Below, piece by piece: positions 38,301-45,300 of a stretch of 47,588 nt of DNA. The DNA is taken from assembly GCA_030431525.1 (NCBI GenBank), contig JAUIJC010000034.1:1-47588 (forward strand). Direction: 5' to 3'. The stretch comes from Bacteroidia bacterium (GTDB taxonomy: Bacteria; Bacteroidota; Bacteroidia; Cytophagales; JAAEPT01). A program made the translations under genes and the position numbers. The notes under the pieces are model-generated. The model made no database searches, was not told the DNA's origin, and worked only from the letters and a program-made list of their open reading frames with translations. How positions within the stretch are numbered: position 1 is the stretch's first letter; the number at the start of each line of letters is the position of its first letter.

Positions 38301-39174
38301 TTGCTCCCCCTGAACGACCAAACCGGTCTGTAGTAGGAGTCGTCCCATTCATCGTACCATGATTAAGATGACCACTATGGTCATGAGCATCTCCATCCAA
38401 TGGGAAAAACGCAATTGGATTAGTGAACTGAAATGAGTTAGAATACAACTGTCCTACCTCTTGAGTACTTAAGACTCTATCAAATAAATACAAGTCATCC
38501 ATTGCTCCTCTGAAAAAACGCGTTGGGGTATAACCAGCGTCATTACTAGCAAAGGCACCTAATCGAAAAGGGAATGGAGAATCATAATCTACATCCTTGT
38601 GTGAACTAATATCGACTTGCTGATAAAGAGCATTATCGATATACATACTCATCATACCATCTCGATCTATCGTTACACAGAGGTGATGCCATAGGTTATC
38701 ACTCATATCTGTAGTTGTCACGATAGAAGGCTTACTAATTGAAGGATCGTAAATCGTACTATAGAGTGTTCCATTAGTTAACATATAAGAGTTATATGTC
38801 TGGTCATCTGAAGACAGCCGATGTTTTGCAATTATCGTTGGGTTTGTCCCTCCTGTACAATTGAACCAAATGGAATAGGAAAAATCCCCATTGCGCATAT
38901 CAAACTTATCACCCCAGTCGATATAGTTTTGAGAATAGTCATTGAAATTCATCGCTCCTCCTGAACGACCAAATCGGTCTGTAGTAGGAGTCGTACCATT
39001 CATTGTACCATGATTAAGATGACCACTATAATCCTGTGCATCACCATTCAATGGAAAAAAAGCAATTGGGTCAATTGATTGCCCAAAAACATTATAGAAA
39101 GAAAAAAATGTTACGAGAAGCAACAAAACATTTCTTCCATCTAGAAATTCATTAAATCGCATCATTTTTATCAA
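35311..39174 (-). CDS. secreted protein with two LamG domains and a beta-helix
   Basis: The protein has 1287 residues: a signal peptide to about residue 31 (NVFGQ), two nearly identical LamG/concanavalin-like domains (about 36-252 and 253-465), an N-cap (VINTNDDNNPGSLRYAINYA, about 475), and a long NosD-type right-handed beta-helix (about 530-1280) with repeats like IEGNYIGTDITG and VTIGGENTEDRN. It ends abruptly at GSVSKITFD, without Ig-like module or type IX sorting domain, whereas the paralogue at 42378 continues past the matching point. The last 600 nt or so are G+C-rich, like the downstream operon, and the rest is A+T-richer. Residues 885-918 are encoded by DNA identical to the paralogue. 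It is probably a surface or secreted binding protein, first in the toxin operon. Confidence 0.85.
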   Translation of the reverse strand: MIKMMRFNEFLDGRNVLLLLVTFFSFYNVFGQSIDPIAFFPLNGDAQDYSGHLNHGTMNGTTPTTDRFGRSGGAMNFNDYSQNYIDWGDKFDMRNGDFSYSIWFNCTGGTNPTIIAKHRLSSDDQTYNSYMLTNGTLYSTIYDPSISKPSIVTTTDMSDNLWHHLCVTIDRDGMMSMYIDNALYQQVDISSHKDVDYDSPFPFRLGAFASNDAGYTPTRFFRGAMDDLYLFDRVLSTQEVGQLYSNSFQFTNPIAFFPLDGDAHDHSGHLNHGTMNGTTPTTDRFGRSGGAMNFNDYSQNYIDWGDKFDMRYGDFSYSIWFNGTGGTNPVIISKHRMSSDDQTYYSYMLTNGTLRSAMYDPPTGNPYAAKLTDMSDSQWHHLCVTMDRDGMLTMYIDNVLHQQVDISAHENIDYDSPFPFRLGAFANNDAGYTPTRFFRGAMDDLYLFNRVLSPQEVGQLYTNSFPSQDVCSVINTNDDNNPGSLRYAINYANSALHEVDVNFAISGAGPYVINVSSQLPNINNTNGHKVDIDGKSQSLSGVGTGSQEIIIDGQDAGITYGLPVYQEGAEINNIDVTGFDNGIYSSAADVVIDNCAAYGNTTYGVRNDGIDVTIKNSFVGIKRDDTPEGNSTGIFGSNMSIEDCVVSDNTSRGIRGGNLIIKGCKFGTNIAGTTSLGSQQTGVYLGSEVTIGGPNEEDRNYFGGHSYGIYTGINTVNNTVQGNYFGVGPNSEVLSGLTNGMFLYYSPDTVNIKSNVVANCSRGIWTFSGVKNLSIEDNLIGLAPNGMDPMPSTTGISLQTPDATIKNNTVVSSSVGINLSSTAQDSEIKGNRFGTDITGSTPVVVSGASKAIQLSGTSGSALSNVTIGGENTEDRNIISSFSSGIYMTNTDSVTIEGNYIGTDITGSVAFGNNIGVNLVSNNSNTTIKNNLISGNDAAGIDLNDLLDTINIQGNLIGLKSNGTEVLGNGSSGISTDGTGKVTIGGESVEARNIISGNVKAVYLEMDTDVDYQVIGNYIGTDVSGTIPLENTNRSIVVRGGGTKLIKGNLIGGIDTEGIRVEHTTTPTLVQGNTIGLSSDGTTVLDTALAGIGITLYNDFETTVGGPNPGDGNVIGGLKQGVYVLNTSTDSKIQGNYFGVAANGQTAAPFLEKAVYVNSTATGVDIVGLEVSENYVCGYPSNGYGIELNSDEGGVTVSDNVIGITPSGDFAGGSYGIYCTAPGCTLSGNLVGGNAIGVYVNSTTSTGTVTDNEIINNSSEGLKVEGSTGTVENNQISGNGSVSKITFD
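36421..36521 (-). repeat. 101-bp inverted repeat, copy A
   Basis: Read on the minus strand, this is identical base for base to 47488-47588 on the plus strand (from TTTACATGACC to GGAGTGAACTTG). The second copy reaches the window edge, so the identity may be longer. The surrounding homologous parts of the two genes are clearly diverged. Confidence 0.95.
37785..39069 (-). repeat. tandem duplication of a LamG-encoding unit
   Basis: Two consecutive units of about 640-650 bp (39069-38419 and 38418-about 37785) encode near-identical LamG domains. Both contain HSGHLNHGTMNGTTPTTDRF-like and GYTPTRFFRGAMDDLYLF segments, and long stretches are identical at DNA level. This is a recent in-frame duplication. 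Confidence 0.9.
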
Positions 39175-39331
39175 CGCCTACTCTAATTGTATCAACACCT
39201 AAAAAACCCGTTAACTATGCAGTTAAAGTGATATAGGTAGTACTGACTTATTCCTCAGTACTCTATCAATATTTTCAATGAAAGAATAAACATTACTTGC
39301 AGTGAAAACATAAAGCATGAGAATAATCATA

Positions 39332-39355
39332 CAAAGATAATCTACTTACGTAAGT
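39332..39355 (-). promoter_or_regulatory. toxin-operon promoter box with adjacent palindrome
   Basis: On the minus strand TATCTTTG (39332-39339) matches TAnnTTTG. A perfect 12-bp palindrome, ACTTACGTAAGT (39344-39355), lies just upstream, between the -7 and -33 positions, where a repressor could bind. The 5' leader would be about 150 nt. No good TTG box is seen. Confidence 0.5.
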
Positions 39356-39814
39356 CTTAAAAGCTTATATGACGTTTTTGTGGAGGTGAGTAGTTTTTTT
39401 TACAAAAAAAGACAATTATATAACACGTAAATAGAAGATCGCATAAATCTATAGTTTTTAAAAAAATCTGTTGACAACTCTTAGGTATGGTCTAAAAATT
39501 CACTTTTGATTTTCTAATGTAATGTTTCGTGTTGGCAACACGACAAAATCTCATTTGAAGCAGTTTTCTACTTAAAACCACCGAGAAGACTCCTTTTGCA
39601 TGACTTTCCAACGATCTATAAAATTCATAACGAGTATCCAGCACACCAGGACTTGATAAATAGAATTAGGAAGAGCCTTGGGGTTAGCTAAGGCTTTAAA
39701 CGCCTGAAACAATAAAGTATCATCCCTTAATTCTTTAAAGAATCATGTTTTTCATAAAAAATAAGTAGCTATTTTTAGTCTTAAGGGTATACCAAAAGTA
39801 TAACACTCTTTTCC

Positions 39815-39822
39815 TACCTTTG
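39815..39822 (+). promoter_or_regulatory. -7 box for the partition cassette
   Basis: TACCTTTG matches TAnnTTTG and lies 20 nt before the ribbon-helix-helix start. The palindrome GGTATACC and a second GTATA half-site (39786-39802) lie directly upstream and could be an operator for the small DNA-binding protein. Confidence 0.55.
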
Positions 39823-39842
39823 AATAAACACTTTATTCTTCC

Positions 39843-40007
39843 ATGGCCCGAAAACAAACGGCTTTCCGTCTTAAGGAGGAGATTGTAGAGGAGTTGAAGA
39901 AGCTTGCCGAACAGGATAATCGTAGCCTTAACAATTATGTGGAGGTACTGTTAGAAACACATCTGGAAGAGCAAGCCAAGAAAAAGACGGAATCTAAAAA
40001 TGACTGA
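39843..40007 (+). CDS. small ribbon-helix-helix DNA-binding protein
   Basis: The 54-residue protein has the Arc/CopG pattern: a short basic strand (MARKQTAFRLKEEI), helix A (VEELKKLAEQDN), the turn RSLNNYV, and helix B (EVLLETHLEEQ), with a charged tail. Its stop (40005-40007) lies inside the start of parA, so the two are translationally coupled. Such proteins act as autorepressors and sometimes as centromere-binding proteins in plasmid partition cassettes. Here a ParB-like protein is also present, so autoregulation of the cassette is the simpler role. GTATA half-sites upstream are candidate targets. Confidence 0.8.
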   Translation: MARKQTAFRLKEEIVEELKKLAEQDNRSLNNYVEVLLETHLEEQAKKKTESKND

Positions 40008-40770
40008 CTCAATGGCGAAGGTTATCGCAATTGCAAATCACAAAGGTGGTGTTGCCAAGACAGCAACCACCCATAATCTAGGAGCAGCTTTGGCTTCCTT
40101 AGGTAAACGAGTTTTGATGGTTGACCTTGATGCTCAAGGTAACTTATCGCAGAACACAGGTTTTGAGGAGACTGACCAATCTTTGGCAACGGCCTTGGAG
40201 GGCGGAGAGCTTCCTGTATTTAATATCCGAGAGAACCTTGATATTGTCCCATCCGATTTGGAGTTGGACTATGCGGATGAGCATTTGCGGAATGCGGGTG
40301 TTACAGGGTACCGTAAGCTTGGTCAGGTGTTGGAGTCACAAAAGGATAATTACGATTTTGTTCTCTTGGACTGCCCTCCCAGTGTGAAAGGGATGATTGT
40401 CTCTAATGCTTTGATTGCTTCTGATTCAGTTTTGGTTCCTGTTGTTCCAGAGAAAGGTGCCATTAAGGGATTGGCTGGAATCTTCCGATTGATGGAAGAT
40501 TGTGTTCAGTTGAATGATAAGCTCACTATCGAAGGGATTGTGTTTACTCGCGTGAAGGGAAATACTGCCTTGCATAATTTTTATACTGAGCAAATCAAGG
40601 AGGAATACGGCGAGGTGAAGATTTTTAATACCAGTATTAGGGAGTCCATTTCTGTTTCGGAAGCTGGCACCATGGATATGGATATTTTCCAGCATAGCCC
40701 TAAATCAAATGGTGCAGAAGACCATTTGGCTTTAGCAAAGGAAATTTTGAAGAACACAAGCGATAATTGA
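40000..40770 (+). CDS. parA: ParA-family partition ATPase
   Basis: The 256-residue protein has a deviant Walker A motif, KGGVAKTATT (signature Lys15, catalytic Lys20), the A' box DLDAQGNLSQNTG, and Walker B FVLLDCPPS. KGGVAKT, with Ala for the usual Gly, is common in plasmid ParA proteins. The ATG at 40012 (MAKVIAIANHKGG) is an equally good start and matches most homologues. ParA moves or positions DNA by ATP-dependent binding to the nucleoid. It overlaps the small ribbon-helix-helix gene and is followed after 2 nt by the parB-like gene. The cassette is not of the chromosomal Soj/Spo0J type and suggests plasmid or integrative-element ancestry. Confidence 0.93.
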   Translation: MTDSMAKVIAIANHKGGVAKTATTHNLGAALASLGKRVLMVDLDAQGNLSQNTGFEETDQSLATALEGGELPVFNIRENLDIVPSDLELDYADEHLRNAGVTGYRKLGQVLESQKDNYDFVLLDCPPSVKGMIVSNALIASDSVLVPVVPEKGAIKGLAGIFRLMEDCVQLNDKLTIEGIVFTRVKGNTALHNFYTEQIKEEYGEVKIFNTSIRESISVSEAGTMDMDIFQHSPKSNGAEDHLALAKEILKNTSDN

Positions 40771-40772
40771 TT

Positions 40773-42011
40773 ATGGCCAAGAAGAACATTTTCAAAAGCT
40801 CGGGTTCACTTAAGAAGACCGGTGCTGGTCTTGATATTGAAAAGGCCATTCGGGATAATATTACCATTATTCCTGAATTGCGGGATTTGATTCCTCCCTT
40901 AGCCCAAGAGGAATTTGGTCAATTGGAGCAGAACATTCTTGAAGACCCAAAAGGTATTCGGGAGCCTATTTTGATTTGGGAATTTGAGCCTGGCAAGTAT
41001 GCGATTGTGGATGGGCACAACAGGTATTCTGTCGCTCAGAAAAATAATCTGCAATTCCCGTTTTCCAAGGTCAGCTTCTCCGACATGGAGGAGGCCAAGG
41101 ATTGGATGATTTTCAATCAACTTGGTCGAAGAAACCTCTCGCCTATGCAGGCTTCGTATTTGCGTGGCTTGCTGTATAATACCGTCAAACAGGAGCATGG
41201 AGGGGATCGCAAATCAAGAGCTCAAAATGAGCCCTTGAAAGATGAGCAACCTGAAGGCGATGGGTCAAGAGCTCAAAATGAGCTCTTGAAAAGTAGCTCT
41301 TCCAAGTCTGTAAAGGAGATTGCTGAAGAAACGAAGGTGAGCCCGGCGACCATCAAGAGGGATGGGAATTTTGCCAAAGGACTGGAGAAAATAGGGAAGG
41401 CTAACCCTGAAGTGAAGGCTGAGATTTTGGCTGGAAACACCAAGATCAAGAAGAGTGATATTGAAGCCTTAGCCAGCATAGAACTTCCCAATAAACTTGG
41501 AAGCATTGAAGAGCTGGAAAAGGCCTTAGGTCAACGAGAAATTAAGGTGCAGCAGCCCTCTAAAAAGGATACTGTTATTTCGTTGAAAAAAGCATGGCAC
41601 TCATCATTCACAAACCGTAAAGACGCCCACAAAGTTTTCTCCTCAGTTTCTTTACCAGATTCACCGCAAGGTGAGGCTGTGTTAGGTACAGTAGACCAGG
41701 TTTACTATTTGCGGGCTAATCGAAAAAAAGGAGAGCCAAGTGTGTTAATCGGGGTTCAGCACATCAAAGATGCCAACGAATTAAAAGAGCGATTATCCTT
41801 GGTCGGTCTCAGAAAATACTTTGACTACTTTCTGTTTTTAGCACCAGAGAAGAGTGCTAAGGAAGTGGAAGAGTTTTGGGGTCAGGAAAGTTTGAAAGGA
41901 GTTGGGTTTCTTACAGCTAATAAAGAGCGTGAAGCTCATATTAATGTAATGCCAGATAAAAATGAGTGGAAGGAGTGGAGGCGTAGGGTTCTTTTGGAAG
42001 AAATGCTTTGA
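40773..42011 (+). CDS. parB: ParB-like protein with unusual C-terminal domain
   Basis: The protein has 412 residues from the ATG at 40773. The N-terminal ParB domain (about 25-130) has IREPILIW and the box IVDGHNRYSVA, where GHNRY replaces the GERRxRA CTP-binding box of chromosomal ParB. A helix-turn-helix follows (VKEIAEETKVSPATIKRDGNFA, about 180-200). Between them lie two copies of SRAQNE(P/L)LK, encoded by palindromic repeats. The C-terminal part of about 140 residues (VLIGVQHIKDANELKERL, KYFDYFLFLAPEKSAKEV, VGFLTANKERE) resembles a PD-(D/E)XK-type fold such as MmcB, but lacks an obvious ExK pair. That assignment is tentative. It ends in front of a strong terminator. Confidence 0.85.
   Translation: MAKKNIFKSSGSLKKTGAGLDIEKAIRDNITIIPELRDLIPPLAQEEFGQLEQNILEDPKGIREPILIWEFEPGKYAIVDGHNRYSVAQKNNLQFPFSKVSFSDMEEAKDWMIFNQLGRRNLSPMQASYLRGLLYNTVKQEHGGDRKSRAQNEPLKDEQPEGDGSRAQNELLKSSSSKSVKEIAEETKVSPATIKRDGNFAKGLEKIGKANPEVKAEILAGNTKIKKSDIEALASIELPNKLGSIEELEKALGQREIKVQQPSKKDTVISLKKAWHSSFTNRKDAHKVFSSVSLPDSPQGEAVLGTVDQVYYLRANRKKGEPSVLIGVQHIKDANELKERLSLVGLRKYFDYFLFLAPEKSAKEVEEFWGQESLKGVGFLTANKEREAHINVMPDKNEWKEWRRRVLLEEML
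41214..41289 (+). repeat. two palindromic units inside parB
   Basis: Unit 1 (41214-41238) and unit 2 (41265-41289) both read TCAAGAGCTCA, AAA, then the complementary arm. Unit 2 is a perfect palindrome with 11-bp arms and unit 1 has one mismatch. They are in frame and encode SRAQNEPLK and SRAQNELLK. Confidence 0.9.
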
Positions 42012-42041
42012 CCGAGATAACAATTGGTTTTTTGCATTATG

Positions 42042-42070
42042 AGATGGGTTTTTTTAGCCCATCTTTTTTT
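42042..42070 (+). terminator. rho-independent terminator after parB
   Basis: The stem is AGATGGG (42042-42048) with CCCATCT (42058-42064), the loop is 9 nt, and T7 follows from 42064. It lies 30 nt after the parB stop. Confidence 0.85.
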
Positions 42071-42318
42071 GTGTTTAATAAGTGTAAGTTTTTCTATCTA
42101 TTTGGGCTGTTTTTGTTATATGATGATTGTGTTGTTAAAACTGGATAATTGTATTTGGGGAAACGAAATGTAATAAATACATGAAAAAGTGATTTTTTTA
42201 ATCGCAAAAAAACCTCTTCAGGAGTTTTGACTAATATCAGGGTGATATTAATAAGTGTAATAAATTAGGTGTATTGGTATTTGTAGAGTATTAGCGGTTA
42301 GTCTTTGTTGGTAAAAGG

Positions 42319-42349
42319 TTTGAAATCTTACGTGTACGGTCTAATTTTG
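42319..42349 (+). promoter_or_regulatory. consensus Bacteroidota promoter for the second beta-helix gene
   Basis: TTTG (42319-42322), 19 nt, then TAATTTTG (42342-42349) fit the Bacteroidota consensus well. The leader to the ATG at 42378 is about 22 nt. This is the best promoter in the window. Confidence 0.75.
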
Positions 42350-42377
42350 CAGCTTCATTTGTCTGAGGAAATTGATA

Positions 42378-45300
42378 ATGAAGCGTAAAAACTTACTTCT
42401 TTCAGTTCTATACTTTTTAACTCTATCTGTTGCCTTTTCACAGGGCAATGAGGCCTACTGGAGTTTTGATGGCAATGCCAATGATATGTCTGGCAACGGG
42501 TATAATGGCACTGTAACCGGAGCTACCTTGGTAGCGGACCGCCATGGTAATCCCAATAGTGCGTATTCCTTTGATGGCAATGATCAAATAGCACTTGGCG
42601 ATGTGTTGGATATGGGGACAGAAGACAGATCTGTGGCCCTATGGTTTCGTGTAGATGGAAGTCTGGGCCCATTATATGCAATTCTGAATAAGACAGCATA
42701 CATTACGACAAACCCAAATAGAATTTATCTCTATGTCAACGGAGGAGGTGAGTTAGTCGGAGGCTTAGATTACAATCAAGGTTCGAAGAGTGCAAGGAGC
42801 TACGTGTCTGTAGTGGATGGTGCTTGGCATTTCGCCTGTGTAACATACGACAGGGATGGGATGTTGAAGCTATTTTTAGATGGAGTGAAATTAGATGAGG
42901 TAGATATAAGTGACTCCGATGGATATAATATGGACTCTACCTATCCTTTGCAAATAGGTGAATATACTGGAAATGGGCAGTTGTATTTCGATGGAGCTAT
43001 TGATGATATCCGTGTTTGTGATTACGTTCTCACCGAAGCCTCTGTAAGCTCCCTCTATTCTGGAGATTCAAACTCTTATTTGGTAACCACAACCTATGAT
43101 GATGGTTATGGTTCCTTGCGTAGGGCTATTACCAATGCAAATGCTGCAACAGCTGATGCGACTGTTTCTTTTTCTATTCCAGGGGAGGGGTCATATTTCA
43201 TTAACCCAACCACTCAACTGCCAACTGTTAAGAATGCTAATAATTTTCAAATTACTATTGATGGTTCCACTCAAGCTATAAGTGGGGTAGGAAGTGGTAG
43301 TCAGAGTATCGTTATCGATGGTAGTAACAATACTATAAATTATGGTCTGTATATCGATCAAAGGGGAGCAAAGATAAAAGGCCTCGACATCACTGGTTTT
43401 GATGATGCTCTTTACCTCAGAGATTTGTATAACACTGAAAACACAGAGGGGACTCTTGTTGAAAACTGTGCCATTTATGGAAATACAGGTATGGGTGTTC
43501 ACAACTCAACTGGTAAGGATGTAAACATTAAAAACTGCTTCCTTGGTATTCGAAGGGATGATGTTGTGGATGGTAATGGAAATGGTGTGTTTGGTTCTAA
43601 TCTCTTGATTGAAAATTGTGTGATTACCGGAAATGCCAATAAAGGTGTAAGAGGAGGAAACATGATTATTAGAGGTTGTAAGTTTGGGACAAACATTGCT
43701 GGAACAGCCTCTTTGGGAACTCAACCAACAGGTGTTTACTTGGGATCAAATGTTACAATAGGTGGACCTCTTGAAGAAGATCGTAACTATTTTGGGGGAG
43801 TAAGCAATGGTGTTTATACGGCAATAAATACTGTTAATAATACGATTGAGGGTAACTATTTTGGAGTAGGATCGAACGATCAAGAGCTTTCCGGATTGGT
43901 TACGGCAATGTTTATATACTATTCTCCAGATAGCGTCTCTCTTAAAGGAAACGTAATCGGAAATTGTGTAAATGGTATCAATATATATGGAGGTGCAAGG
44001 AATGTTACTGTTGAGGATAACATCGTTGGTTTGGCTCCTAATGGTTTAGATTTAATGCCAGTACAAACTGGTATGAGTATTCAAGCGCCAGATGTTTTAG
44101 TGAAAAACAATACCGTTGCAGCAACAATTAGAGGCATAAAGCTGAGTTTGGCAGCCGATGATGTGAAAATTATTGGTAATAAATTTGGAACGGATATAAC
44201 AGGTGAAATAATGGTTGAGCCTGGAAGTGGGAGTAAGGCCATTGATGTATCAGGATCTAATCAAGATAATCCTATCAGTGGTGTTTCAATCGGTGGTGTC
44301 GACCCAAGTGATAGAAATATTTTTGGAGGGTATAAAAACCCTATTCTATTAAGTTATACAGATAGCTCTATTGTTTACGGCAATTTCATAGGCACAGATA
44401 TTTCTGGTGCACTTGAATTTGGTTGTAGCAATGGTATTCAACTATTGAATCACAATTCACGAGCTTCTTTAAAGAATAATGTGATATGTGCTTCTAACAT
44501 AGCTATAAATGGAACTAATCTAGACTCCGTGGTTATAGGTGGTAATTTGTTCCAAACGGATTTAACTGGAATAAATCCACTAGGGACAGCTGATTATGGC
44601 GTGAAATTAAATGGGGTTTTGAATGATGTGTTAGTTGGTGGTGAAGATGAGGGGGATAAAAACATTATCCCTGGAAATATTAAGTATGGTATTTATATCT
44701 ATGATGGTGTAGAGGGTGTTGAAGAAACAGGTGTAACCATTCAGAATAACTTTTTGGGAATATTGGCTGATGGGGTTACAGTACCACCTAATGAAATTAG
44801 CCACTATGGTATTTATGTTGGTGGCCAACGTGGAAATGTGGAAATCTTAAATAATGTGGTTTCTGGTTCCTATGGTACAGGTTTAAACTTCGGTGGTTCT
44901 CCGAAAGAAGGTAATAAAATAATTGCGAATATTATTGGTTTGAGTGCTGATGGAAACCAAGAAGTTGGTAATGACACAGGTATAAGATCGAGTGCTCAAA
45001 ACGTATTGATTAAAGACAATATTGTATCTGCTAACTCTACAGATGGGATTGTTTTTTATGGTGCTAATACTGAGGTAAAAGGTAATATAATTGGCTTGAT
45101 GGCAGATGGCCTTACGGAAGCTGGTAATGGTAGAGGCTTATATATTCGATCAAAGAATGCAAAGGTAGGAGGGAGTTTGCCTGGAGATAGGAATATCATT
45201 GCAGCTAATGGCAATAATGTACCAATGTATGGTGCTACTGACGCAGTTGTTCAAGGAAACTATATTGGTGTAGGCATTGATGGAATCACTATATATAAAC

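Larger units (their letters stand above)
39175..39842. other. intergenic region between divergent genes
   Basis: The region holds the promoters of the toxin operon (minus strand) and of the partition cassette (plus strand). A small perfect hairpin (CGTGTTGGCAACACG) lies at about 39531-39545. On the minus strand a frame of about 56 codons without a start (39565-39730) reads NPKALPNSIYQVLVCWILV; it could be a gene remnant, but no family is recognised. Otherwise I see nothing. Confidence 0.4.

Noticed and set aside
35311..39174. Type IX secretion sorting domain on the beta-helix protein
   Set aside because: The C-terminus lacks the usual Por sorting motifs and ends within a beta-helix-like repeat.
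39565..39730. Minus-strand frame without a start codon as an insertion-sequence remnant
   Set aside because: No transposase motif is recognisable and the frame has no start codon; it is mentioned only in the intergenic entry.
40000..42011. Chromosomal Soj/Spo0J partition locus and replication origin nearby
   Set aside because: The ParB box is GHNRY instead of GERRxRA, an RHH gene precedes parA, and no dnaA, gidA/B or canonical parS sequence was seen.
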